A stretch of 64,000 nt of DNA from Dyadobacter chenhuakuii (GTDB taxonomy: Bacteria; Bacteroidota; Bacteroidia; Cytophagales; Spirosomataceae), in contig NZ_CP098805.1 in the NCBI RefSeq assembly GCF_023821985.2, positions 5,571,001-5,635,000 of the forward strand, in the 5' to 3' direction. The notes under the pieces were generated by a model. That model was given only the letters and a program-made list of their open reading frames with translations. It had not been told where the DNA came from and did not search any database. This document shows positions 1-8,391 of the stretch, piece after piece. Made by a program: the position numbers and the translations under genes. Positions within the stretch are counted from its first letter, which is position 1. Each line of letters starts with the position of its first letter.

Positions 1-621
1 TGCATCCCCGACAAAGATTTTCGTGCCGATTATGCGCACATTAAATGGTATAGCGACATTTATCTGCTTCAAGCCCACCCGGAAATTAATTTTACAGTTA
101 TTCCTTATGTATGTGCGCTGGTCATCAGGGGTGTGCGGGATAAAGTTACCCGTAAGGCATATGTGAGCCAGGATATGGTAGATCCTGGTTTTGCAAAATT
201 CGGCAGCAACATTAAAACTGCCTTGCCGTACCGGGAAAACCTCACCAACATGATTAACATATCGAACAGGCGCGGGGATGCGTTGCTATTGATGAAATAT
301 GCGTCCTATTTCCCGGAAGGAGTGAAGCTGACCGGCGAGCAAAAAGATATGGATCATTTTGCAGGTTGCCATTATGCGTCGCCCGTAACAATCTGGGGGC
401 AGGCGGATAATGTGAAAAAAGGCATCCAGTCGCATAATCAGATATTGACAGATCTGGCTAAAAGGAAGCAAACACATTTTTTTGATATGGCAGCGAATAT
501 GCCTCAGGATGGACGTTTTTTTTGTGACGTATGCCATGTCAGCGAGCTGGGAGCACAAAATTTTGCCTCCAAACTGGCCGGGCATCTGATCGATTCCCGG
601 TTACTGGAACATTCGGATTAG
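1..621 (+). CDS. SGNH/GDSL-like hydrolase, C-terminal part (5' end outside window)
   Basis: The frame is open from the first base, so the gene begins before the window; the first internal start-like codon (GTG at 133) is probably not the true start. The visible 206 residues include a C-terminal segment FFCDVCHVSELGAQNFASKL, which resembles the Asp-x-x-His block V of SGNH/GDSL esterases, where the Asp and His complete a Ser-His-Asp triad. The Gly-Asp-Ser block would lie upstream and cannot be seen. It precedes a carbamoyltransferase on the same strand by 190 bases, and another SGNH-like protein follows that gene, so it may act on the same glycan. Family assignment rests on one motif and is moderate. 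Confidence 0.5.
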   Translation, partial: CIPDKDFRADYAHIKWYSDIYLLQAHPEINFTVIPYVCALVIRGVRDKVTRKAYVSQDMVDPGFAKFGSNIKTALPYRENLTNMINISNRRGDALLLMKYASYFPEGVKLTGEQKDMDHFAGCHYASPVTIWGQADNVKKGIQSHNQILTDLAKRKQTHFFDMAANMPQDGRFFCDVCHVSELGAQNFASKLAGHLIDSRLLEHSD

Positions 622-811
622 GCGGCGGCGAAAAGGTTGCCGTTGGATTATTCTTATTTGTCAAAAAATCTATAATACCTAACTTGTGTCAACTTTTGCT
701 AGCTTTGTCGTCAATTTAAGCATATAGTGCATTCGTTCAGGAAAACACGCTATTGCCATCTGGTTTAAATATCTCCGGAAGCGTTTGTAGTGGAAAATTT
801 TAAATAGGTAA

Positions 812-2674
812 ATGAAAATTTTAGGTATTTCAGCTTTTTATCATGATTCGGCGGCAGCCCTAATTGATAACGGAGAAATTGTTGCAGCAGCGCAGGAAGA
901 GCGCTTCACCCGAAAAAAACATGATCCGGGATTTCCTTCTGAGGCAGTGAAGTTTTGCCTGGAATATGGCGGGTTAACCCTGAATGAACTGGATGCCATC
1001 GTTTTTTACGATAAACCACTTCTGAAATTCGAACGACTTCTCGAAACCTATTACGCATTTGCGCCGAAAGGAGTGAGGTCATTTTTAACTGCAATGCCGG
1101 TTTGGATTAAAGAGAAGATGTTTTTAAAGCGTCTGATCAATGAAGAGCTGGTGAAATTGGGTTATGATAAAAAGAAAAAAGTAAAACTGCTTTTTCCGGA
1201 ACATCACCTTTCTCACGCGGCCAGCGCTTACTATCCGTCACCGTATGAAAAATCTGCCATTCTTACCATTGATGGCGTGGGTGAATGGGCAACAGCTTCC
1301 ATTTGCTTGGGAGAAGGAAAAGATATCAGCATTTTAAAGGAACTGAGATTTCCACATTCATTGGGGCTTCTGTATTCCGCATTTACGTATTTCCTTGGCT
1401 TCCGGGTCAATTCCGGTGAGTATAAATTAATGGGTCTGGCTCCTTATGGCAACCCAACTTCCCCTGATATCAAAAAGTACGAAGATATCATTCTCAAAGA
1501 CCTCATTGAACTGAAAGAAGACGGCTCCGTTTGGCTGAATCAAGATTATTTTGATTATGCTACGGGCTTGAAAATGGTGAATGAGGACAAATGGGAAGCG
1601 CTTTTTGGCTTCAAAACCAGAAGGCCGGAAGACGCACTTGAACCGGTCCATTGCAACCTGGGACTTGCTATTCAGAACATTACCGAAGAAGCGGTTATCA
1701 GGATGGCAAAGGAAGCTAAACGCCTTACTGGTGCGGATTACCTGTGTATGGCGGGTGGTGTCGCATTGAACTGCGTTTCGAACGGTAAGTTGCAGAAAGC
1801 CAATATTTTCAAAGATATTTTTATCCAACCAGCTGCCGGTGACGCCGGTGGTGCATTGGGAGCGGCGCAGGCTGCTTATCATATTTTCTTCGGTCAGGAG
1901 AGAAATATTACCTGGAAAGCGGATGCAATGAGAGGTTCCTATCTCGGACCAACATTCTCAGACCTGGACGTAGCGTTGACGGCCAAAAAATACAAAGCCG
2001 TTTACACGCATTACGAAAATTTCAAAGACCTGGCCGGCGATGCAGCTAAATTGCTTTCCGAAGGGAACGTTGTAGGCTGGATTCAGGGCAGGATGGAGTT
2101 TGGGCCGCGCGCTTTGGGCGGAAGAAGTATCCTGGGCGATCCCCGGAATGCCGAGATGCAGAAAAAACTGAACCTGAAAATTAAATACCGCGAATCGTTC
2201 AGGCCATTTGCGCCTTCGGTTTTGGCAGAGGATTGTGCCGAGTATTTCGATTATGATGGCATTTCTCCATATATGCTTCTCGTTCACCCGGTTGCAGAAG
2301 GAAGACGCAAGCCGGTTCCTGCGAATTATGGTGCTATGGACCTTCGGGAAAAGCTTTATTTTGAGCGTTCAGACCTTCCTTCCATTACGCACATTGATTA
2401 TTCGGCACGGATCCAGACTGTCCATAAGGAAACCAATCCGCGCTACTATGAGCTGATCGATTCATTCAAAGCGCTTACAGGTTACGCGGTTATCGTGAAC
2501 ACAAGTTTTAATGTTCGCGGCGAACCTATTGTGTGTACACCTAATGATGCATATCGCTGTTTCATGCGGACAGAAATGGATTACCTCGTAGTCGGCAATT
2601 TCATTTTTGATAAAAAGCAACAGCCTGAATGGCTTGAAAAAGATAACTGGAAAGAAGAATTTGTTCTTGATTAA
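812..2674 (+). CDS. Carbamoyltransferase, NodU/CmcH/SxtI-like
   Basis: The 620-residue product has the two-domain layout of O-carbamoyltransferases that move a carbamoyl group from carbamoyl phosphate to a hydroxyl of a sugar or natural product, through a carbamoyl-adenylate. The N-terminal ASKHA/Kae1-like domain shows GISAFYHDSAAAL at residues 4-16 and HHLSHAASAYY near 131, where metal-binding histidines sit in TobZ, and MAGGVALNC near 312. The C-terminal domain has GRMEFGPRALGGRSILGDPR near 427. Length matches the family. ATG at 812 is the first start in frame. It heads a set with an SGNH hydrolase, a DUF5989-type peptide and an SxtJ-like protein, the last two being partners of carbamoyltransferases (sxtI) in saxitoxin clusters. 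The acceptor is unknown; an exported glycan is inferred. Confidence 0.93.
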   Translation: MKILGISAFYHDSAAALIDNGEIVAAAQEERFTRKKHDPGFPSEAVKFCLEYGGLTLNELDAIVFYDKPLLKFERLLETYYAFAPKGVRSFLTAMPVWIKEKMFLKRLINEELVKLGYDKKKKVKLLFPEHHLSHAASAYYPSPYEKSAILTIDGVGEWATASICLGEGKDISILKELRFPHSLGLLYSAFTYFLGFRVNSGEYKLMGLAPYGNPTSPDIKKYEDIILKDLIELKEDGSVWLNQDYFDYATGLKMVNEDKWEALFGFKTRRPEDALEPVHCNLGLAIQNITEEAVIRMAKEAKRLTGADYLCMAGGVALNCVSNGKLQKANIFKDIFIQPAAGDAGGALGAAQAAYHIFFGQERNITWKADAMRGSYLGPTFSDLDVALTAKKYKAVYTHYENFKDLAGDAAKLLSEGNVVGWIQGRMEFGPRALGGRSILGDPRNAEMQKKLNLKIKYRESFRPFAPSVLAEDCAEYFDYDGISPYMLLVHPVAEGRRKPVPANYGAMDLREKLYFERSDLPSITHIDYSARIQTVHKETNPRYYELIDSFKALTGYAVIVNTSFNVRGEPIVCTPNDAYRCFMRTEMDYLVVGNFIFDKKQQPEWLEKDNWKEEFVLD

Positions 2675-2702
2675 TTTCCTTGAATATCAATAACATACAC
2701 AA

Positions 2703-3824
2703 ATGGCTTCTAAAATAGTTACCAGCGTTATCCGCATCTTATTTCTTGGCTTATTATTCATTTTCTTATTCTATCCTGATAAGTTTCAGATAAAATTTGA
2801 TTATCCCGGATTTCCGCAAGCGGACAGCTGGTATGTTCGCCTGGCAAAGTTTGCATTCTGGTTTTTGCTCATTATTGAGATCCTCAGGATTTTCTATTAC
2901 GGCGTTGTAAAAAGCAAGGCAAAAGGACTTTTGGCAAATATTGTCACCATCACCGTCCCGCTGCTTGTAACGCTTATCTTCCTCGAGATCATTTTCATGT
3001 ACATTCCGCAAAGCCATGAAGGTGTGCTTTCCAAAGCTTCGCAGATATGGTGGGAAAAGTATTGGAAACCAATCAATTCACTGGGTTACCACGATAAGGA
3101 GATCACGAAAGAGCCAGGCAAAAAGCAGATCCTCGTTATTGGGGATTCGTTTGCGGCGGGTCACGGTCTGAAAGATGTGAACGAGCGTTTTTCCAATCAA
3201 CTGGAAGCTTCGTTAGGTGCAGACAAACATTCTGTTTATAACTTAGGAATGTCTGGCGCCGACACGCGTGACGAAGCCAAAAGGCTTGAAGAGTTTCCAG
3301 TAAAGCCTGACGTAATTGTTCTGGAATATTTTCCCAATGACATTGAGAAAGTAGGCCGTGAAAAAGGGCTTTCCCTTTCAGGCGCAGAACCTTATGCCGA
3401 TTTGAAAGGCCCTATGGCGACATTGGTAAAGCGTTTTTATCTGCCCAACTTCATCTATTGGCAATTGCCTCACACCGGTTTCAGTACATTCGAAAAATTT
3501 GTTCAAACCGCCTACACCGATACAACAGTGCTCAACGCACACCTGAGAGATCTTTCCAAGATGATCGATTACCGGGACAGCACAGGTGCTAAAATGTATG
3601 CAGTTTTCATACCGTTCCTTTTTCAGGTTGATAAAAGTGCTGGTTATACCAAGCCAGTGGAAGATTATCTGCGCTCAAAAGGCGTTACTGTTGTAGGCAT
3701 TAATGATGGCGTTTTGAAGATTCCGGAAAAGGAACGTGTCGTAGGTAAGAACGACGGGCACGGCAGCGCAACATTAAACAAACTTATCGCAGACAGGCTT
3801 ACAGACGCGATGAAGAAGCCTTAA
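2703..3824 (+). CDS. Membrane-anchored SGNH hydrolase
   Basis: The 373-residue protein has three predicted membrane segments (about 6-24, 48-66 and 76-100) followed by a soluble domain that should face the periplasm. That domain carries SGNH hallmarks: GDSFAAGHG with Ser149, a Gly in NLGMSGADT, an Asn in EYFPND, and Asp351/His353 in DGHGSA near the C-terminus. Such proteins are esterases or O-acyl transfer enzymes acting on carbohydrate; fused to membrane helices they often handle O-acetyl groups of surface polymers. It follows the carbamoyltransferase by 28 bases, so co-transcription is likely. Substrate and direction (addition or removal of acyl groups) cannot be told from sequence. Confidence 0.8.
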   Translation: MASKIVTSVIRILFLGLLFIFLFYPDKFQIKFDYPGFPQADSWYVRLAKFAFWFLLIIEILRIFYYGVVKSKAKGLLANIVTITVPLLVTLIFLEIIFMYIPQSHEGVLSKASQIWWEKYWKPINSLGYHDKEITKEPGKKQILVIGDSFAAGHGLKDVNERFSNQLEASLGADKHSVYNLGMSGADTRDEAKRLEEFPVKPDVIVLEYFPNDIEKVGREKGLSLSGAEPYADLKGPMATLVKRFYLPNFIYWQLPHTGFSTFEKFVQTAYTDTTVLNAHLRDLSKMIDYRDSTGAKMYAVFIPFLFQVDKSAGYTKPVEDYLRSKGVTVVGINDGVLKIPEKERVVGKNDGHGSATLNKLIADRLTDAMKKP

Positions 3825-3868
3825 CAATAATATAACTGGAAAATAGTATTATAAAATATTGAAATATT

Positions 3869-3876
3869 TATCTTTG
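3869..3876 (+). promoter_or_regulatory. Possible Bacteroidota -7 element before the DUF5989/SxtJ-like genes
   Basis: TATCTTTG matches the TAnnTTTG -7 consensus and lies 20 bases before the ATG at 3897, in an AT-rich gap. No TTTG or TTG stands at the usual distance upstream, so the -33 element is weak or absent. It may be an internal promoter for the two small membrane protein genes. Confidence 0.3.
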
Positions 3877-3896
3877 AAATAAAAACAACGAAAGAA

Positions 3897-4046
3897 ATGG
3901 ATTTTTTGACAGACTTGTTTGCCTTTATGAAGGAGCGTAAGAAATGGTGGTTGGCTCCTGTGATTGTCGTTTTACTGCTTATCGGTGTCCTGATTGTTAT
4001 CGGTGGAGGTTCGGCGGTTGCTCCTTTCATCTACACCCTATTCTAG
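3897..4046 (+). CDS. DUF5989-type small membrane protein (SxtK-like)
   Basis: This 49-residue gene reads from ATG at 3897 to TAG at 4044. The product starts MDFLTDLFAFMKERKKWWL, has one membrane segment (about 20-39) and ends SAVAPFIYTLF. A basic-aromatic N-terminus, one helix and an APFIYTLF-like end are what I recall of the DUF5989 family, about 50 residues long and found beside NodU/CmcH-type carbamoyltransferases and SxtJ proteins, including SxtK of saxitoxin clusters. Here it sits 72 bases after the SGNH gene and 31 bases before the SxtJ-like gene. Function is unknown; it may be a membrane subunit or scaffold for the carbamoyltransferase. The match is from memory and needs a profile search. 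Confidence 0.72.
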   Translation: MDFLTDLFAFMKERKKWWLAPVIVVLLLIGVLIVIGGGSAVAPFIYTLF

Positions 4047-4077
4047 TATATCCGATCAGTTAGACTTTTAAAAATTG

Positions 4078-4494
4078 ATGCAGTGGTTTTCAAAGCCACT
4101 GCATTTAAATTATCCCAAATATCAAATGAGTGAATCAGATAAGGCCAAAGCGCAATTGGTCATCGTTACAGGCTTAGTCGTTTTCTACTTTATTTTCGGC
4201 TCTAAGTATCCGTATCTTCTTATGGCAGCGGCGGCTGTTGGTGTATTAAGTATCGCAATCCCCGCAGCAGGAGACCTGATCGTAAAAGGATGGTACAAGA
4301 TCGCGGAGATTTTGGGTGCGATCAATGGCCGGATATTGTTATCCCTGGTTTTTTTCGTGATCCTTTTCCCGGTTGCAGCTATCGCCAAATTAGGCAAGAA
4401 AAACCCGCTAGCATTGAAACGCGAAGCGAAAGACTCTGTTTTCGTTGAGAGAAATCACAAATATTCCGCAAAGGATCTTGAACAGGTTTGGTAA
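4078..4494 (+). CDS. SxtJ-like membrane protein
   Basis: The 138-residue product has two or three membrane segments (about 24-60 as one or two helices, and 84-104) and a polar C-terminus rich in Lys and Glu. Size, topology and position straight after a DUF5989-type gene and a carbamoyltransferase agree with the SxtJ family, a membrane protein of unknown function first named in saxitoxin clusters. I chose ATG at 4078; the frame also has TTG one codon earlier. It is the last plus-strand gene of the block and is convergent with the Ppx-like gene. It probably helps anchor or pair with the carbamoylation machinery, but no catalytic motif is visible. Confidence 0.72.
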   Translation: MQWFSKPLHLNYPKYQMSESDKAKAQLVIVTGLVVFYFIFGSKYPYLLMAAAAVGVLSIAIPAAGDLIVKGWYKIAEILGAINGRILLSLVFFVILFPVAAIAKLGKKNPLALKREAKDSVFVERNHKYSAKDLEQVW

Positions 4495-4504
4495 CCTGAT
4501 AACA

Positions 4505-5416
4505 TTACGCTGACAAAGGCCCGGGCTTAACCTCGGGCTTTTTTTTGCGGCACGCCCGATCGTAAAGTAATTGCAGCATGCCGTCTTTCAGGCCGACGTC
4601 AGGCACGTGAATGACATTAGCACCCGCCCATTTCATTGCAGATGTGTAAATGTCGCCCGCAGGAACAATTACATCCGCACGGTCCGGGTTAAGTTGTAGT
4701 TTATTAATTCGCTCTTCCAGTGTGAAAGAGGCAATGTAGTCACGCATTCTTTCGATCTCGTCCAGGCTGGTGGAGCTTTCGGAAAGCTTTGATGAAAGAT
4801 CGAATAATTTGTTAATGTTACCACCCGTTCCAACGGCCTCGATGGGCAGGGAATAGTCAACATACTGATTGATCCATTCCTTGATTTTAAGCCAGGAACT
4901 TTTAGATTCTTTCCCTTCCAGAAGTCTTACTGAGCCCAATTTGAACGATTTGGCAGCAATTTTTTGCCTGTCCTTATAAACATTCAGCTCCGTACTGCCG
5001 CCGCCCACGTCAATGTGGATATACTGGCCGTCGCTCAGCGATTTAACCACAACATTATTAACCAGCTCTGCTTCTTTCTGGCCGTCGATGATCTGAATGT
5101 GGATGCCGGTGCGCTGCTGAATGTGTTCGCGGACCTCATAACCGTTGTCTGCTTCGCGCATAGCCGAAGTTGAGCAAGCCATGTAATCGTCCACTTCATG
5201 CAGTTCCATCAAAAGTTGATAAGCAAGCATAAGCTTCATCATCCGGTCTTCGCTGTTAGGACTTATCCGGCCTTCTGTAAAAACATCATGGCCAAGTCTT
5301 AGCGGAAAACGGACATATTCAACCTTCTTAAAACGGGAAATTCCCTCGTCATGCAACACCGAAGAGATTTGCATGCGGGCACCGTTGGATCCAATATCTA
5401 TTGCAGCGAATTTCAA
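4505..5416 (-). CDS. Ppx/GppA-family phosphatase
   Basis: The 303-residue protein belongs to the exopolyphosphatase/guanosine pentaphosphatase family of the actin-like ATPase fold. It shows the phosphate-1 motif AAIDIGSNGARMQI at 4-17, STSAMREADNG near 83 and the phosphate-2 motif HIDVGGGSTELNVY near 139. At about 300 residues it has only the catalytic N-terminal module, as in short bacterial exopolyphosphatases, without the HD-like C-terminal domain of E. coli Ppx. It would hydrolyse polyphosphate or pppGpp, in the cytoplasm. No ATG exists at the N-terminus: the frame has a stop two codons before TTG at 5416, so TTG is the only plausible start. It stands alone, convergent with the SxtJ-like gene. 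Confidence 0.88.
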   Translation of the reverse strand: MKFAAIDIGSNGARMQISSVLHDEGISRFKKVEYVRFPLRLGHDVFTEGRISPNSEDRMMKLMLAYQLLMELHEVDDYMACSTSAMREADNGYEVREHIQQRTGIHIQIIDGQKEAELVNNVVVKSLSDGQYIHIDVGGGSTELNVYKDRQKIAAKSFKLGSVRLLEGKESKSSWLKIKEWINQYVDYSLPIEAVGTGGNINKLFDLSSKLSESSTSLDEIERMRDYIASFTLEERINKLQLNPDRADVIVPAGDIYTSAMKWAGANVIHVPDVGLKDGMLQLLYDRACRKKKPEVKPGPLSA

Positions 5417-5458
5417 AAGTCAGGTATAATAGGGGAGTAAATAAAAGCCAAAAATAGG

Positions 5459-5497
5459 ACTTTCAGGAACAAGAATCTATTTATTATTCCTGAAAGT
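5459..5497 (-). terminator. Hairpin terminator after the barrel-like partner of the ECF sigma factor
   Basis: A perfect 11-base inverted repeat (5459-5469 ACTTTCAGGAA and 5487-5497 TTCCTGAAAGT) encloses a 17-base loop. Read on the minus strand it begins 14 bases after the stop at 5511 and is followed by a T-rich run, as in an intrinsic terminator. It separates the sigma factor operon from the Ppx-like gene. Confidence 0.6.
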
Positions 5498-5510
5498 TGA
5501 AGCGGCTTAT

Positions 5511-6914
5511 TTACATTTTTCCTCCTATCTGATACATCAGCTTGACTTTCACGCCCGGCCCGGCGGACTGGCTCAAAGGATTGAGCTGGTTAAAGTAAGT
5601 GTACAAATATCCCTCAGCCTGCACAACGATCGGATACCAGGCTTTCTCAACGCCCATCGTTAGATTCACAGAATTAATCAATGGTACATCCGACTTGGCT
5701 TCGAAATGCTGGTTCAGGTACGCAAGGTTTGGCGACTTGGCGTCGAATGTAATCTTCTCTTTTGCAGAAACGGTAATGTTGGTGCCTGCGCCCGCATAAT
5801 AGGCCCAGTTGTCTTTCATGTTGTTCCGGAAGGCAACGGTTAAGGGGATTTGTACAACCGTAGGATCAACCTTAATGTTATAGACGTGCAATGCTGCCGG
5901 CACTTCGCCGGGAAGGCTTTCGCGGAAATCGCGGCGGCTTTTTTCCCGGAATAATTTCTCATTGAAAAACTCCATCGGCTTCACTTTCAGCCAGCTTATC
6001 CCGGCAGAAATCGAGAATTTTCTTCCGACCAGAACTTCTCCGGAAACGCTTTTCGCCTTACCGACGCGGTCTGTTTGAAAACCTATACCGAATCTGTAAG
6101 GCACTTTCAGGTCGAGTTTTGGGATGACCGTTTCGGCTTGCGCCAACTGTTCGGTGCCTTTCACTGCATTAGCGACAGGCAGTGTGTTCGCATTACGGGC
6201 AAGAAGCGCCTGTTTGTACTGGCGCGAAGAAATGCGGTTAACCAGGTTATACTTCATTTTATAAGCCTGCGAGCTACCTTTATTGAATGCTATTGCGCGT
6301 TGCATATCCAACGGTGCTTCGAATGGAACCGTCAGCTGATCAGTTACGGATCCGTTTCCTCCATTCGCATGGTTGGTAACCAGTTCACTGTCTGCAATAA
6401 CTGCGTTGTCGGCAACCGATGCATTTTCAGCAATTAATGATTGACGCTTTGCAAAAACCGCATTTGGTTTGACTAAAATTTTACGCTCTGCAAGTCGCTG
6501 CTGCACGTCTTCAGGCTCGGCGGCAAACCTGGCATCGACCTGGCTTTGCTGAGTCAGATTTTCTTTCGAAACCGCGACCAACTCACCAGAATCACCTGCC
6601 TTTTGCATTAAATACACCGTGTCTGTCTTTTCAGAAGGTATATTTTTGATCGCCTCGATCTGGTGTTGCAGGTTTTTGACGTCTGCCGTCAGATTGTAGT
6701 TTTGCGTGCGCTGGCTCACATACATAAAAGCCATCACCGTCGAAACCGAAGCTGCGGCGGCGTAACCGATCCAGGAACTGTGCTGCTGCCAAAAAGTGGG
6801 AGGGTTGTGGGCTTGCATGTAATTTTGCATTTTAGCCCAATCCTTCTCTTGAAAGTCTGGTTCTATACTTTCTAATTTCCGGCGTATAGTATCTTCAAAT
6901 CTATTAGTTTTCAT
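5511..6914 (-). CDS. Membrane protein with barrel-like C-terminus, possible anti-sigma partner
   Basis: The 467-residue protein starts with a charged cytoplasmic segment (FEDTIRRKLESIEPDFQEKD) of a type common in Bacteroidota proteins encoded after ECF sigma genes. A single membrane helix lies at about 46-66, then a short coiled-coil-like stretch near 70-90, a polar linker, and from about 270 a strand-rich part with alternating hydrophobic residues resembling a small outer-membrane beta-barrel, with no N-terminal signal peptide. Its start overlaps the end of the sigma gene by 11 bases, so translation is likely coupled. A role as membrane anti-sigma factor or sensor is inferred from this layout; I see no classical zinc anti-sigma motif. 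An inner-membrane helix joined to a barrel-like domain is odd. Confidence 0.6.
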   Translation of the reverse strand: MKTNRFEDTIRRKLESIEPDFQEKDWAKMQNYMQAHNPPTFWQQHSSWIGYAAAASVSTVMAFMYVSQRTQNYNLTADVKNLQHQIEAIKNIPSEKTDTVYLMQKAGDSGELVAVSKENLTQQSQVDARFAAEPEDVQQRLAERKILVKPNAVFAKRQSLIAENASVADNAVIADSELVTNHANGGNGSVTDQLTVPFEAPLDMQRAIAFNKGSSQAYKMKYNLVNRISSRQYKQALLARNANTLPVANAVKGTEQLAQAETVIPKLDLKVPYRFGIGFQTDRVGKAKSVSGEVLVGRKFSISAGISWLKVKPMEFFNEKLFREKSRRDFRESLPGEVPAALHVYNIKVDPTVVQIPLTVAFRNNMKDNWAYYAGAGTNITVSAKEKITFDAKSPNLAYLNQHFEAKSDVPLINSVNLTMGVEKAWYPIVVQAEGYLYTYFNQLNPLSQSAGPGVKVKLMYQIGGKM

Positions 6915-7518
6915 TTCCTCTTAATGACTTTACGGCCCAATCGCTTGGATAGAGATTTGGGTAATATTGTTTAATCAAATGCTGCAAACGCGCTCTTGCA
7001 CGCACATAATGCGAGCGTACAGTGGCTTCATTTATTTGTAGTAAATCTGCAATTTCGCGGTGGTTGTAGCCGTCGACCACATAAAGTAAAAACACATTCT
7101 TGTAAACCGGCTTAATTTTCTGGATCAGTTCCAGGATCTCATCTGCGGTGATTTGCCCGATGATATCTTCATCAAATTTCGGATATGGAGCGTCTTCCAG
7201 CGAAACCATATCTTCATTATGCTTCTTATGCTTGCGGTAATAGCTGATCGCCGTGTTCACCATGATCGTTCTCAGCCAGGCCTTAAACGGGTGATTGGAA
7301 TCATATTTACCCAAATTATTGAAAACCTTCAAAAAGCCTTCGTTCAAAACTTCCTCAGCCTCTTCGGTTGTCGATGTATAACGCAGGCAAATACTTTTCG
7401 AATAGCCAAAAAACTGTTTATAGAGATGTCTCTGCGCCTGGTTGTTACCAGCAATGCACGCAGCAACGACGGTCTCAAAGTCGTTTTCGTTAAAAGATAT
7501 TTTTCGTCCGAAGAGCAA
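6904..7518 (-). CDS. RNA polymerase sigma-70 factor, ECF type
   Basis: The 204-residue product has sigma region 2 (about 20-90, with EEAEEVLNEGFLKVFNNLGK and HPFKAWLRTIMVNTAISYYR) and region 4 (about 125-180, with VFLLYVVDGYNHREIADLL and NEATVRSHYVRARARL forming the helix-turn-helix). It would direct RNA polymerase to a small regulon, usually under a linked anti-sigma factor; the next gene overlaps it and codes a membrane protein that may have that job. No ATG is available before residue 107, and a stop lies seven codons upstream of TTG at 7518, so TTG is the likely start. TAACTTTG at 7516-7523 on the minus strand fits the -7 consensus but overlaps this TTG, so either the site is fortuitous or the start lies further in. 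Confidence 0.9.
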   Translation of the reverse strand: MLFGRKISFNENDFETVVAACIAGNNQAQRHLYKQFFGYSKSICLRYTSTTEEAEEVLNEGFLKVFNNLGKYDSNHPFKAWLRTIMVNTAISYYRKHKKHNEDMVSLEDAPYPKFDEDIIGQITADEILELIQKIKPVYKNVFLLYVVDGYNHREIADLLQINEATVRSHYVRARARLQHLIKQYYPNLYPSDWAVKSLRGNEN

Positions 7519-7783
7519 AGTTAGAGGATCAGATTGTCAGGGATTGAGTGCTTAATTAGGATTACGGATATTGCCGTAATTCTGTTGCAAAAGTTGAGCA
7601 TTTAAATTTGTGACGATTCTTAAAAAATGTTAAAGCCCTTTTCCTGGCGAAAAAAGTGGCAAATTTTGCAACAGCTGCTTTGTGAGGAACGTAAATAGTT
7701 AGAGAATGTCCTTACATTCAAAAGACATTAAAAAATTTGTTAGGGGTGAGTTGGAATACGGCCTGGAATTTCTGGTGCCGTAT

Positions 7784-8260
7784 TTATTTTTTCTGGATGT
7801 GCATTTCCAAAGCGGAGGAATTCTTGATTTCGCCCATGACAAACAGGCTGTGCGTGCTCCCGATATTTTCAAGCGAACCCAGTTTCTGCATTAAAAACTG
7901 CTGATACTGCGACATATCATCCACCACGACTTTAAGCAAAAAATCGTAATCACCTGAAATGTTGAAGCATTCCATCACTTCGGGCATGGCCACAACAGCT
8001 TTCACGAATTTTTCCCCCATCGATTTGGAATGTTCTTTTAAAGCAATGTTGCAGAAAGCCATCAACTTCTTGCCTACCTTTTCGCGATCTACAAGTGCAA
8101 CATACTTCTTAATAATCCCTTCCTTTTCCAGTCTCCTAACACGTTCATAAACAGGCGTATAGGATAGATTCAACTTTTCCGACAATTCCCTTGTTTTCAA
8201 GGTCGCATCCTGTTGCAGATAATGCAGGATTTTAGCATCTGTTTCGTCGGGATTATACAT
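7784..8260 (-). CDS. Lrp/AsnC-family transcriptional regulator
   Basis: The 158-residue protein has the standard Lrp/AsnC layout: an N-terminal winged helix-turn-helix (DETDAKILHYLQQDATLKTR, then LSYTPVYERVRRLEKEGIIKKY) and a C-terminal RAM effector/oligomerisation domain (about 70-150, with EVMECFNISGDYDFLLKVVV). Family members act as dimers to octamers that sense amino acids and control their metabolism. It is divergent from metH with 193 bases between the starts, so methionine-related control is possible but only inferred from position. ATG at 8260 gives the full-length domain. Confidence 0.93.
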   Translation of the reverse strand: MYNPDETDAKILHYLQQDATLKTRELSEKLNLSYTPVYERVRRLEKEGIIKKYVALVDREKVGKKLMAFCNIALKEHSKSMGEKFVKAVVAMPEVMECFNISGDYDFLLKVVVDDMSQYQQFLMQKLGSLENIGSTHSLFVMGEIKNSSALEMHIQKK

Positions 8261-8360
8261 AGATAGAATATCTTTAATTACTTTTTGAACTGATCGAATA
8301 TAGATAAATAATTTGTCGATTGGAATGGACGTAGACTATTAGTCTGAACTTTTTGATTTT

Positions 8361-8391
8361 TTTGAACAAAACATCTATTAGGTTAAATTTG
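8361..8391 (+). promoter_or_regulatory. Bacteroidota-type promoter of metH
   Basis: TTTG at 8361-8364, a spacer of exactly 19 bases, then TAAATTTG at 8384-8391 gives a full match to the -33/-7 consensus TTTG-N19-TAnnTTTG used by the primary sigma factor of Bacteroidota. Transcription would begin near 8398, leaving a leader of about 55 bases before the ATG at 8454. No B12 or SAM riboswitch fits in that leader. Confidence 0.7.

Noticed and set aside
7516..7523. TAACTTTG as promoter -7 of the ECF sigma gene
   Set aside because: It overlaps the only plausible start codon and has no -33 partner, so it was not listed as a feature.
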